Both the position numbers and the translations under genes were made by a program. Positions 48,907 to 58,855 of a stretch of 64,000 bases of DNA are shown here, in pieces. How positions within the stretch are numbered: the first letter of the stretch is position 1; every line of letters begins with the position of its first letter. Source of the DNA: Drechmeria coniospora. Its lineage: Eukaryota; Ascomycota; Sordariomycetes; Hypocreales; Ophiocordycipitaceae. The stretch lies in the NCBI RefSeq assembly GCF_001625195.1, contig NC_054390.1:8963222-9027221 (forward strand), in the 5' to 3' direction. The notes beneath the pieces were generated by a model. That model saw only the letters and a list, made by a program, of their open reading frames with translations. It was not told the origin of the DNA and ran no database searches.

Positions 48907-49872
48907 TTACAAGAGGCGATGGAGAATTCGCAACATTCGTTCAAAAAAGCGTTCAAGGATGTTGAGGACGGTTTGGATGTTAAACTCGTCATTGCTCTCA
49001 CCGTTGCCATCGTTCTCAGCGTTGCCATTGTTTTCACGGTTGCCATTGTTTTCAAGGATGCCAATGTTTTCAAGGTCGCCAATGTTTGGAAACCTGATGA
49101 GACCGGGATGTTCAAGGTCGCCACGGTTAAGCAGGTTGACGGCTTCGTCAACTAGATCGACTGCTTGACAGTAGCCAGCTTCGGCAAACTTTTCCACGGT
49201 AGTAAGTCTGGTATGGATGAACTGAATGCGACTTTTGGCTGCATTGACGCGACTTTCCATCTGGTCCAGACCGCGAGTGGTTCCCAAAATATGAATCGGA
49301 AGCGTCTGGGGACGGACATTGACGGGTTTTTCAGCCGGGCGAACCTCATCAACGCCCAAGATGACACCACGCCTTGCGCATTCGGCGCGAGCAGCGGCCT
49401 TCAAACGTTCATGATGAGTCGCAGGCTGGTCTCTTGCGCCCTCATCATCTTGGCCACCAGGATGAGGACGGTCTGTGTCATCATGATCAACGCCATAGCC
49501 ATACGCAACATCGTGCAGCCGATCTTCGATGACGTCAAGCCGGGCTCTGGCTTCAGACATGTGACGTTCAACACGAAGGATCCCCGACCGAGCTGTTTCA
49601 AGGTATCTGCGAACTTCATCGACTTTGTCTCCCGGCACGTTGGGCTGACGCATGAAATCAAGCACGAGAACGTCGAGGCGCTCTGCAATCTCGTCAAGCT
49701 GCTGGCGAACCTTGGTAAGCTGGCGTCCAGCCCTCTCAGCGTGACCTCTCAGACGAATGATCACCGCCTGAACTATGTGGTAGGAATATATAACGGTCTC
49801 CTGTAAAACGGCAATGCGATGCGTGACTGGCTCGGTATGACCCCGGCCGGCGTCGTCCTTGCCACCCGGCAT
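48907..49872 (-). CDS. Unrecognised helical protein with C-terminal hexapeptide repeats
   Basis: One exon encodes 321 residues from the ATG at 49872 (MPGGKDDAGRGHTEP); the frame is open a little further upstream but without another ATG. Residues about 15-125 predict long amphipathic helices, likely coiled coil (HAERAGRQLTKVRQQLDEIA, YLETARSGILRVERHM, ARARLDVIEDRLHDV). A polar linker with HDDTDRPHPGGQDDEGARDQ follows, then a second helical block (SRVNAAKSRIQFIHTRLTTV). Next come about five hexapeptide repeats of the form xENxGN, encoded by 18-base DNA repeats. The protein ends in an amphipathic helix (LERFFERMLRILHRLL). I see no signal peptide or membrane segment and recognise no family. The regular heptad-like pattern argues for a real gene; no homologue is known to me. 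Confidence 0.6.
   Translation of the reverse strand: MPGGKDDAGRGHTEPVTHRIAVLQETVIYSYHIVQAVIIRLRGHAERAGRQLTKVRQQLDEIAERLDVLVLDFMRQPNVPGDKVDEVRRYLETARSGILRVERHMSEARARLDVIEDRLHDVAYGYGVDHDDTDRPHPGGQDDEGARDQPATHHERLKAAARAECARRGVILGVDEVRPAEKPVNVRPQTLPIHILGTTRGLDQMESRVNAAKSRIQFIHTRLTTVEKFAEAGYCQAVDLVDEAVNLLNRGDLEHPGLIRFPNIGDLENIGILENNGNRENNGNAENDGNGESNDEFNIQTVLNILERFFERMLRILHRLL
49003..49092. repeat. 18-bp tandem repeat, about five units, inside the helical-protein gene
   Basis: Units such as GTTGCCATTGTTTTCACG (49021-49038) and GTTGCCATTGTTTTCAAG (49039-49056) follow each other with a few substitutions. Being a multiple of three, they encode hexapeptides on the minus strand. Confidence 0.85.
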
Positions 49873-50712
49873 GACTGAGAAGGGGTTCTTGCTGGTGATG
49901 ACTGCTGACGATACCAACTGATTCCAGTGAGGAGCGCGTATCGCTGGGCTTTCTACCCGGAGAGTTTGATCGGATGATGGATTGTAAGTAAAGAGGTACT
50001 GAACGGACAGTCCTGCTGGTCCTTTTTATCATTGCACCTTGAAGTGTTTGTTTGTCATCACACTTATTTACCCTCAATGAGCGCATAGAGTGGCCGTACG
50101 TCCTGAGACTCGGCGCCTGGAGCGGACGCCTGCCTGGAGCGGACGCCTGCCTGGAGCCGGTTCTTCCCATCATGCTGCAACCGACATGCTTGTCTGCTTG
50201 TATGCCTCCCTGCCTGCCTCCCTGCCGCCTGCCTGGAGCAGGTTATTCCCATCATGCTGCAACCGACATGCTTGTCTGCTTGTCTGCCTCCCTGCCTGCC
50301 TCCCTGCCGCCTGCCTGGAGCAGGTTCTTCCCATCATGCTGCAACCGACATGCTTGTCTGCTTGTCTGCCTCCCTGCCTGCCTACCTGCCGCCTGCCTAT
50401 CTTCTACCTGCCGGAGGACTTGAGCGCGATGCATCATGCGGCTCTCATGAGCATGGCAAAGCTGCAGGGGCTCTTTCATACCTTGGGTTTACGTCAACGC
50501 CTCGCTAGTAGCTTTGCAGCTAGTGTACTGTCAAATCCTCGGTGCATCGGTCAGCACTGTGGACGCTGCACTCATTTCTCATCGACTGTCCGGAGGGTTA
50601 GGCACTGCAGTGGTGACGGTCATCATGACGCAGGCGTTGTATTCGATACGGCCACCTGTAGGCGTGTCACGATACATACGTCCGACGGCCGGACGGGGCG
50701 GCCGGCCATCAG
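49873..50712. other. Intergenic region with an 82-bp minisatellite
   Basis: It contains the 5' flank of the helical-protein gene and the 3' flank of RPE1. Apart from the minisatellite I see no feature; the motif TACTCCGTAC is absent. Confidence 0.6.
50149..50394. repeat. 82-bp minisatellite, three copies
   Basis: The block CATCATGCTGCAACCGACAT recurs at an exact 82-base spacing (anchor bases 50169, 50251, 50333). The rest of each unit is CCTG/CCTC-rich (GCCTCCCTGCCTGCC). Copies differ by few bases. A smaller GCCTGGAGCGGAC duplication precedes it at 50114-50148. Confidence 0.92.
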
Positions 50713-51642
50713 CTACCTTCGCCGGCTGCTTCGCTCGTCCACACGCTTCCGTAAGGCGGCAATGACCTCGGCCGGGTCCTTTGCACCAAAGACGGCGCTG
50801 CCGGAGACAATGACGTTGGCGCCGGCGTCGGCTGCGTCGCCAATGTTGGTCGGACCGACTCCGCCATCCACCTCGATGTTGAGCTCCGGATACTTCCTCC
50901 GCAGCGCTTCGACCTTGGCCAGCTCAGTGGCCATGAACTTTTGCCCACCGAATCCGGGCATGACCGTCATGACGAGCACCATCTGTTGCGCACGTTAGCA
51001 ACGCCGACGACGCCCGGGGTGGGGGGTGCAGCTACGTCAGGCATCTCCTTGGCGTCCTCCGTCTCCAAAATGTCCCACAGAACATCGACCGATGTGTCCG
51101 GTCGGATGGCGATGCCCGCCAGCAGGCCGCAGTCGTGTATGTACCGTATGAGCTCCCTCGGGTTAGTCTTCTTGTCCGACGACTGCTCCGGACTCTCGGC
51201 CGCCGACGAGAAGGCCGCCTCGTAGTGGAAGCAGTACAGGTCGCAGCCGGCCTTCTTGAACTCCTTTACCCATTTCTTGGGCTGCATACCGACTCTTCAG
51301 CACAGAGTCCCTCCCGGCGTACCGTGGCGCACCGGAGTCTCACCTCGGCAATCATCATGTGGCAGTCAAAGGTGCCACGGCCTTGCGGCTCGGTAGGCTT
51401 CGAGACATGCTGCCGAATCTTGGCCACGACGGGCGCTCCAAAGGTAATGTTTGGCACAAAGTGCCCGTCCCTGTGCCTCGCCGTAAGCCGCCATCCGGGA
51501 TTCGCGCCACACTTGGCAAAACGCACATGATATCGACGTGGAGCCAGTCGGCACCATGCTCCATCGTCCTCGAACACTCATGGCCAAACTGGCCAAAGTC
51601 GGCCGACAGAACGGACGGTGCGATGATCGTTTTGGGAGCCAT
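50713..51642 (-). CDS. RPE1: RPE1, D-ribulose-5-phosphate 3-epimerase
   Basis: Four exons (51642-51527, 51470-51344, 51281-51036, 50982-50713) encode 252 residues; introns are 56, 62 and 53 bp with GTGCGT, GTGAGA and GTAGCT donors. The ATG at 51642 starts [23 protein letters not shown]-barrel landmarks run in order: [20 protein letters not shown] with metal/catalytic Asp and His, [44 protein letters not shown] with the second catalytic Asp, and [12 protein letters not shown] for phosphate binding. The enzyme interconverts ribulose-5-phosphate and xylulose-5-phosphate in the cytosolic pentose phosphate pathway. A Ser/Glu-rich insertion of about 17 residues follows CFHYEAA, longer than in bacterial and human enzymes. 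It is divergent from the next gene across 655 bp. Confidence 0.96.
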
Positions 51643-52297
51643 GTTGGGACGTTCAGAGCACGCCACGACAGCGAAGCCAACAGCAATCGGCTTCGGCCGG
51701 GACGGTGTTGCGAGGTGGTGGAGGACGGCGAGGAACAGCGCGGCAGATGCTGGGACAGAGGAAGAATCGATGATTCAGCGGGCGCTTGACAAGCTTCAGC
51801 ACCGTACGAAGTACCGAAGCATCACTGTACGGAGCACTGTGCAGGTATTCAGACGAATGAAATGACGCCCAAGTCTCTGGCACTCATTAGACGTAGCAAC
51901 ACCACATTGACCTTCAGTGTCTAAGTACACCAATTTTCCCATCAGGGATGGCGAGGCAATAATGTGTATGTATTTATCATGATTTTCTGCTGCTCTCATT
52001 TCGGGATGCCAATGGAGCACCAAAAGCACTTCCTCAACACACTTCAGTCTGGAACAGCTCGACGACGATGCCATATCACGTGACTTGTCCCCTCCCCCCT
52101 CCCTCTCCGCCTTCCCAGAAGCATCCCCCATCCATTGGACGCCCATTCAACCGTCATTCGACAGTTGAACCAGATGGCAAGTTATCAATGATATCACCAT
52201 CCCCGACCCTGCCTGGGGACTTTATTGATCTGGGCCTGCCGTAGGCAAGGCCACGCTCGACCACGCCGAAGACGCTCCCACCGGATCGTTGCCCGGC
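51643..52297. other. Compact divergent promoter region
   Basis: The 655 bp separate the RPE1 and mitochondrial-type gene starts. One variant motif (TACGGAGCAC, 51828-51837) is present. No other feature is recognised. Confidence 0.6.
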
Positions 52298-53494
52298 ATG
52301 TTTTCCACAAAATCGGCCCAGTCGCTTCGGAGGCTGTTCGCCGGCTACCACGAACCGCTGCCTCTATCGAAGCAGCAGTCCCAGAAGCTCCTTGATGGCC
52401 TCAAGACGTCCTTTCGAAACCAGCTCGACCTCGAATACGGACAAGGACCGGATGACGCAGACACCACGAGACCCAAATCGACGGGCCAACGCCGGCAGAT
52501 GCGGTACTCGGCCGCGAGCCAACATCTCAAGTCGATCCTTTCGAACCCTCTGTTCAGCTACGGCAAGGACGCGCCCGCACAGAGCATCATGGGCCCGCTA
52601 GCCATGCCGAAGCGAGATCCCATGCACGTCTTTGACCATGGCGTCGCGAGGGGTATGATGACGCTCAAGGCGGCGACCGGCTGTGTCATGGCCAAGAAAC
52701 TGATCTTGTCGGACTCGGTCGCCGACTTGGCCTCCTCGGAGACGGCCATTCGCGTCGTCCGGTGGCTCCGATCCTCCGGTGCCGAGGCGGACCTTGGATT
52801 CCTCGACAACCAACCCTTCATCCGTGCCCTCGTTCCCTTCCTAATCGCCGAACGCTTGGAGAGCGTCGCCTGGGAATGGATTTCTCGCGCCGCCGACGAT
52901 GGTGCGGCCCACATGGACGACTCTCACCGTCTCAGGCGCGCATCATTTGTCCTCGCCGAGTTCGTGCGGACCAAAAGTCAACCGCAGCACGGGAACCTTG
53001 ACGCGGCCATCAAAACCATGCTGGAGGCCGAGCAGCGCTTCCGCAAGAACCCGTCGCTGCCCGATCTTCTGATTCTGCCCTGGAGGTCGCTCTCGTGGCT
53101 CTCCACCGTCGAGTCCTACAGCAGAATGGCACCGTCGGAGAAGCTCTTCGACGCCCACATGGCCACGGCCGACCTCCTTCGACGGCCCTTCACCGTCGAA
53201 AGGGCCCATCTTCACCTCCACCACCCCACCCACCCCGATCACACCGCTGCCATGCAATTCTTCAGCGACAAAAAGACGCTGCGGAAGCTCGTTCACAGGC
53301 TGAGCCCCGAGAAGCTGGACCTCGCAAAGCTCAAAGGCATGAGCATCATTCCCTGGATAGCTTTCCTCGGTCACGACACCGTCAACCACCTGACGCAATC
53401 CGGTAGATGTCAGGAGGCCGAGAGCGTGACGGAGCTGCTCCGATCCGAGCTGGCTGACCTATTTACCGACTCGCCCTCGCCAAGCCCAGGGTGA
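52298..53494 (+). CDS. Conserved fungal protein, probably mitochondrial, function unknown
   Basis: One exon encodes 398 residues from the first in-frame ATG (MFSTKSAQSLRRLFAGYH). The start is Ser/Arg/Lys-rich with no acidic residue in the first 17, as in a mitochondrial targeting peptide. The body is all helical: QHLKSILSNPLFS, a conserved-looking RDPMHVFDHGVARGMMTLKA block, then repeated helix pairs (ERLESVAWEWISRAADDGA, AAIKTMLEAEQRFRKNPS) like TPR or PPR solenoids. No catalytic motif is seen. I recall similar proteins across Pezizomycotina without a named role. A function in mitochondrial gene expression is possible but is only inference. It converges with OFD1. Confidence 0.82.
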   Translation: MFSTKSAQSLRRLFAGYHEPLPLSKQQSQKLLDGLKTSFRNQLDLEYGQGPDDADTTRPKSTGQRRQMRYSAASQHLKSILSNPLFSYGKDAPAQSIMGPLAMPKRDPMHVFDHGVARGMMTLKAATGCVMAKKLILSDSVADLASSETAIRVVRWLRSSGAEADLGFLDNQPFIRALVPFLIAERLESVAWEWISRAADDGAAHMDDSHRLRRASFVLAEFVRTKSQPQHGNLDAAIKTMLEAEQRFRKNPSLPDLLILPWRSLSWLSTVESYSRMAPSEKLFDAHMATADLLRRPFTVERAHLHLHHPTHPDHTAAMQFFSDKKTLRKLVHRLSPEKLDLAKLKGMSIIPWIAFLGHDTVNHLTQSGRCQEAESVTELLRSELADLFTDSPSPSPG

Positions 53495-54002
53495 AGGAGG
53501 CAGGCTTCATCGATCAGAACAACCCAAGACGGTCAGGCCGCCCACGGAGAGCGAACTATGCCGTTGCTGTGCTGCCCCGAGCCCCGTAGCCAGACCCTGC
53601 CGAACTCTTGCCGGATGGCCTGAGAACGAGCTGGCTCGTTCATATCAAGCAGGAAGACGCCTCGTCACAGACGCCTCGTCACAGGCAAAGCGTCACAGAC
53701 AAACCGTCCACACGATTCTACATCACGGACAAGGATACTTGGCCCAAAGTTGTCTGCTGTTGGTTCGAGCGCATCAAAGGCAAGCACATGACCGATGGCA
53801 AAGAGCATGGTAGCGGATGGTGTGCACTTTGTCGCATCATGTGTGGTAGATAGTACCATCTCATCAGCCAGTTTTCCACCCCCATGCTATGTACAAGGGG
53901 CACAGGCTTTCCCCTGACAATACCTTCCAAGCCGCCACAGCCAATGCGTTCACGTGCGTGCCAACCATGCACAATCCCCAACTGTTCTCTCGCTGCGTGT
54001 TT
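53495..54002. other. Convergent intergenic region, nothing recognised
   Basis: The 508 bp lie between convergent 3' ends. A short GCCTCGTCACAGAC duplication occurs at 53659-53695. No gene or TACTCCGTAC motif is seen. Confidence 0.55.
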
Positions 54003-56230
54003 TTAATCAGAGTCGCTCTCCCCGGGGTCCGAAAATCCCTGAAACTCTTCCTCGTCCGACGATCCCTGCGCTGGCGCTCCGCCCTCGCCGTTATCATGGC
54101 CATCCTCGTCGTCCTGCTCCGCTACCTCGAAGACAGCGGAAAGGTCCCACCGATCACCCTGGGCCCTACGGCTGACGTACTTGACGAACTTGAGGGCACC
54201 GCTGTCGCGCAGGACAATGGCTAGCTTGTTCCAGGCGGCCGCCTGGAAGAAGAGGATGTTGTCATCGCCGCCGCTGGACTTGTAGATGGCCGCATCCTCG
54301 TCGTCATCGTCATCTCCGGCCATGTAGACTTCGTGCCCGCCGACCTCGTCGCCGTCTCGCTCCTTTGCCGACTCTTCCGGCTCGGCCTTGGCTTTGCCTT
54401 TGCCTTTGCCCTTGGGCTTGGCCCTTTCCATCTCGGCCTCGGCCTCGGCGTCAGCGTCGTCGTCGTCACCCCAACCAGACGTCGGAGTGATGGCCAGGCT
54501 CAGCTCAAGGCGCGGCTTGCCATCGTGACCGGTGGCGAGGGTGTAGTCCTGACCGCGTCGAAAACGGCGAGCGACGACGTCGGAGCTCTCGACGGTGCAT
54601 CCCGTCGCGACCTGCAACCACTGGCGGAACTGACGACTAGGCAGGAGTATGTCCAGAAGCTCCGTGACGGGGGATTCCTCCTTTGCGGGACGCAACTGGC
54701 TGGGGTGCTGATACAGGTAACGCTGCTTGTGCGGCGGCCTCGCCACCTTCCAGCCCGAGCTTTCGTCCACGGTGGCGCCATCCGCGGGCGGTGGCTGATT
54801 TTCCTGGGCTGTCACGTACTCCCTCAGGCGGTGAGAAAACTTTTTGGACAGAATGTCGGCCAGCGTTATGCTCGACGTCTCCTCGAAGTGGTCGGCGATT
54901 TGCTCGAGAGTATCGGGCGTGAGGTAGGTGGGCGCCATGTACTTGAGGAGGAACTCGAGGTCCGCCTCCTGAAAGTCGTCTTGGCCGCCCTTGGAGTTGG
55001 GCACCTTGACCGGCTGCGGCTTGGGCAAGTCGTACTGGGCAGGGTTGCCCTGGAGCTGCATCAAGCTGCTGTTCATTGCATTCTTCTCCTCTTCGCCCTC
55101 GACGTAGCCTTCCTCCCCGAGCTGGGGGATGTGGAACCAGCCGCTGATGGCCATTCGAACGCGACCGCCGTCCCTCTCCAACTGCGCTTTGGTGTCGGCA
55201 TGGTAGACCTCCTCGACGTCGTGGAAGCTCTCGCCGGGTTGGACGGCGAAGAAGCTTAGCTGATTCCAGGCCGGGGGTATTACTTTGACGACATCGGGCA
55301 GCGGCGTCTTTGCCACCTCGCCGTCCTCGTTTTCGAGTTCTTGGACGGGGAATAGGCGGAGGGCGCCACCCCATTCAGGCTGCCAGGGCTTGTCCGGATC
55401 GGTGAGGTAGAGGATGTAGCTGACGCGGCGACTGCCGATGACGTCGTCGTGGCAGAGGAGATAGCAGCCAGGGGTGTAGACGTTGATGGCCATGTCGGTC
55501 TTGCGTCCGCTCAGGGGGCCGCACCCGGTGATGGCGGAGACGTAGTTTCGGAACGTCTCGGAGTATACGGCATCGCGAAGGGCGAGCAGCGAGGGGAGCT
55601 TGGCGAGGGACTCGTCGTCGAGGCCGTCGAGGTTGGCAAGGTCGCCGGACTGGTGGATCTTGTAGATGTCGGTTTCCTTTGGGGTGAACTCGACGTTGTT
55701 GCGGATTTCGTCCCTCACGGAGCGTAGAAGTTTGTCGTCGACGAGCTCGTGGATGACGGCATGCTTGTAGGGAGTCGAGGCGGCATATTCGTCCGTGTAC
55801 GAGCCGAGGACCGACTTGTCAAGGAGGCCAGCGCGGAACCGTTTGGCCGCCTCTTCCGCCGACAGGGCTACCGGGAAATTGTGAGCGGTGGCGACGAAGA
55901 AGATGGGGGAAGATGGGGAAGATGGGGAAGAATGGGAAGATGGGGAAGTTGGGGAAGATGGGGAAGAAGTTGAGGAAGAAGTCGAGGAAGAAGTCGAGGA
56001 AGAAGTCGAGGAAGAAGTCGAGGAAGAAGTTGAGGAAGAAGTCGAGGAAGAAGTTGAGGAAGAAGTCGAGGAAGAAGTCGAGGAAGAAGTCGAGGAAGAA
56101 GTTGAGGAAGAAGTCGAGGAAGAAGTTGAGAGAGGGTAGTTGGTCGAAGATACGTACAATTGCAGGTCTTCTTGGGCCTTTTCCCGCCAGCTTTCTGGCC
56201 GTTGGCCTGGCTCCCTGCCTTTCTCTTCAT
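54003..56230 (-). CDS. OFD1: OFD1/TPA1 prolyl dihydroxylase, 2-oxoglutarate and Fe(II) dioxygenase
   Basis: Exons 56230-56158 and 55867-54003 encode 645 residues, matching yeast Tpa1 (644). The first exon (MKRKAGSQANGQKAGGKRPK) is basic and likely nuclear. A 290-bp intron (GTACGT ... GGTAG), full of 12-bp repeats, joins KKTCN-S to LSAEEAAKRFRAG. The N-terminal oxygenase domain has the iron ligands in YLLCHDDVIGSRRVSYILYL (His-x-Asp) and the distal His in SFHDVEEV, with GGRVRMAISGWFH for 2-oxoglutarate. The C-terminal degenerate oxygenase-like domain contains acidic linkers (DDDDADAEAEAE, GDDDDDEDAAIY). The family hydroxylates a proline of ribosomal protein uS12, affecting translation termination; in fission yeast it also controls the SREBP factor Sre1 by oxygen. 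The long frame reads through the intron, but ATG, family length and splice signals favour the spliced form. Confidence 0.94.
55903..56130. repeat. 12-bp minisatellite, 14 copies, within the OFD1 intron
   Basis: GAAGAAGTCGAG and GAAGAAGTTGAG units run without gap from 55963 to 56130. They differ only at one C/T position. About seven imperfect GATGGGGAA-type 9-base units precede them at 55903-55962. On the transcribed strand this is a CTTCTTC-rich tract before the acceptor. Confidence 0.95.
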
Positions 56231-58855
56231 CGGGGGAAGGCAGGTTTGAGCGATATGAGCAGTGCCAAAGGTTGAGCGAGAAGTACGAGGTGGAGGGCGG
56301 GCGTACTTTTCGAATCTTCCAGTGTCGGGCTGATGCCGTCCGGCTCGAGGTATGCCGAATACTTACTGTACTTATACATGGTGTTATTAGCAGGCAATTG
56401 TGCACACTTGCTTTAGCAGGTGTGAAATTTTTCCTAGCCAAGTACAGCGGAGTACCCGAAACCACACCATCCTCGTACGTCACTCCATGTCACTTTTTGA
56501 TGGTGCGCCAGAACCAGCCAATCGAAGGCCGGCGGCTGCATCAGGCGAATAGCGGCATGGGCGCATGTGGCGAAGTAGTAATTAATTATAGGTGTATGAG
56601 GAGCGGACTCGGATGTCCAATTGAAGGAGCGCGATGGTGCAATCGCGAAACAGAGGCCATGCGTGTGAGAAGATTCGCGGTTCAATGGCTAGTCGGCAGC
56701 GAGTCTTTGCCGCGCTGAACTGCTCCGTGCATGCAAGTATGGCCTGCTGCTGCTGGTGCCGTTGGTGCAGGGAGACGGGGGAGGATTTCGAGGAGGCTCT
56801 TCGCTTCACCTCGAGGCATCCTTGTCTGTTTTGTTTCAATAGCCTCCATCATGCAACGGCAAATATTACTGTAATTGACGGGGTGCGTGCACTGAGCACA
56901 TACGTGCAGTGCACTCTTGTATGCACTGCTATATATACCTATTAATTTGCACGGATGCACACGTAGTTGTAGTTGTAGTTGTAGTTGTAGGTGTAGGTGT
57001 AGGTGTAGGTGTAAGGATGTGACGGCACATCTGAGACTTGTCAAGTACTGTACATGCAAGTACTTGGGTGCGGTTTATTTTTACAACTAGCAAAAAGCCA
57101 TGACTGCAAGGCCGGAGGTTTATTTAGTACAAGAATTAATTACTTGAGCGCACTGTAAAAGTAATGCGTGCATGTACTGTACTCTGTACGGAGCACCTGC
57201 TGTATTGTACTCACTCACACACTTACTACGCCCAGTGCTCCGTATTTTGTGCACGGTGAAGTACTACTACTTGCAAGTACATCTACTAATATCCATTACT
57301 CATAGCAGAAGTGAATGTATTACTTACTTACTTACTTACATTGCTGTACGGATACAGATCTCCACGTCTTGGGTGAAAAGCATGCTCCAATGATTGGAGT
57401 GCTATTGGTGTAAAGTAAGTACTGTACTGTACATATAGTACTTACAGGTGCCACCAAGGGCAGCAAGTACCAGCACTGTTCGGCGTACTGTACAGAGGGT
57501 ACATGCAAGTACGTACTCCGTAGAGTTCGTCGGCTCGGTGCGTTCTGCTCACAGTGCACAGGTACAGTGCAAGTAATGGACAGGAGGGTTCTGGCGACAG
57601 GCTAGGTACTACTTGGAAGTGATCCGCGAACCAGAGCGTCTCGTATCCGCGCTCCGTCCTGTAAGTAGTACAAGCAAGGTGTGCATGCACAGTATGCGCA
57701 CTCCTCGATGGGTCTATCGAAGAGATTGAAGGCCTGTTGCTCTGCACCACCAATGAATGAATGATCACACCATGTTTAGAATCGAAGACTGCGAGGACAA
57801 TGGGTGTCAGGGATCCTTCACGGCGGAGGACTCAAAGGCACGCAAACATGCACTTCTAATGAATCCAATATACATCGTTGTACCTAGAACATCGGCGCCA
57901 TATTGCAGACTTTTTGACCACCGTGGGGATTACGTGTGAACATGTGCAAAATACCTGAGCCGGACGCAGAAGAGTTGCAGGTTGGATCTGCCTCAGCACA
58001 GTGCACCACCTGCGATGTGCTGCCAGCTGCACTTGTGGAGCGGGCACGGAGTACATTGAGCGGCTCGTACCTGTACCTTTGCGCCGGCCTCCGCAGCTGA
58101 ATGGCCCCCTTTCCACTGGCCGTGGTCGTCGTGCCCACATACTTGCTGGCAGGTACCGGTACCTCCTTGCGGGCAGGCAAGGAAGGCAAGGTGGTTGTCG
58201 ATACTGTGCTCTCGCCGCCAAGGTTAGCGACAAAGGTTCAACTTGGCGCGCACGAAGCAATACTACTAGGTAACTAAGCCAAGGTTACATCCCTGTACTT
58301 GCAGTTGGCACGGAGTACTGTACCGTACGCACAGCACTGTGAGTAGGTACCTACCTAGTACTTACCTAGGTAGTACTTGGTGCCGCAGCTGGCAGCTTCA
58401 GGCCTAGGGTGGATACCTGCCACCACGTCAACGAGTTACGCAAGGCAAGCAGTGTCCTGCTACTGGGCCGACGCGGTCGATGGGGTCTGAGGCTAACACC
58501 TGTTGGGGGCTGGTCCGGTCGTCAAAACCAAAATCCTTGGAGACCTGAACCTCCAATTCTGCTTCCGGGGAAAACCTCGTGCCTTTCTCTCTCTCCCTTT
58601 CACCCTCCACCATCACGACCTCTCCTCTCCCCAACGCGCATCATCGAACGCGCATCACGTCGGCCTCTGCACACAAGCGCCTTTGCATCTCCGCATTTCG
58701 CATCCGGCCTTCCTGCCATTCCTCCCCCTGAATCCCCCACCTTGCCTTTTCGCCCAATTTGCAGTCCGGCCAGGTAGCCACCGGCCACTGCTCCCCTCCT
58801 CCGACCATCACCTTCAGCCTGCGCCCGCCGCAGAGTCTCAAAAACATCATCTCCC
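56231..58855. other. Divergent intergenic region with motif variants and a hexamer repeat
   Basis: It separates the OFD1 and DEF1 starts. TACTCCGTA occurs at 57513-57521, with variants near 57186 and 58310; GTAC-core words are dense at 57160-57560 and 58290-58380. A hexamer microsatellite lies at 56963-57014. The last 250 bases before DEF1 are CT-rich without the motif. No gene or RNA is supported. Confidence 0.6.
56963..57014. repeat. Hexanucleotide repeat GTTGTA then GGTGTA
   Basis: About four GTAGTT-phase units are followed by about five GTAGGT-phase units, the two blocks differing by one base per unit. Confidence 0.9.

Noticed and set aside
49165..49806. 213-codon plus-strand frame opposite the helical protein
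   Set aside because: Opposite frame lacks helical periodicity; the minus-strand frame is longer and more protein-like.
50149..50394. CRISPR-like array of spaced repeats
   Set aside because: Whole 82-base units repeat without unique spacers, and the genome is a eukaryote's.
55868..56157. Ser/Thr-rich repeat domain at the N-terminus of OFD1
   Set aside because: The repeats lie between a good donor and acceptor; splicing gives an ATG, the family length and a clean join to LSAEEAAKRFRAG.
56963..57014. Interstitial telomere repeat
   Set aside because: The hexamers GTTGTA and GGTGTA do not match the TTAGGG telomere repeat of filamentous ascomycetes.
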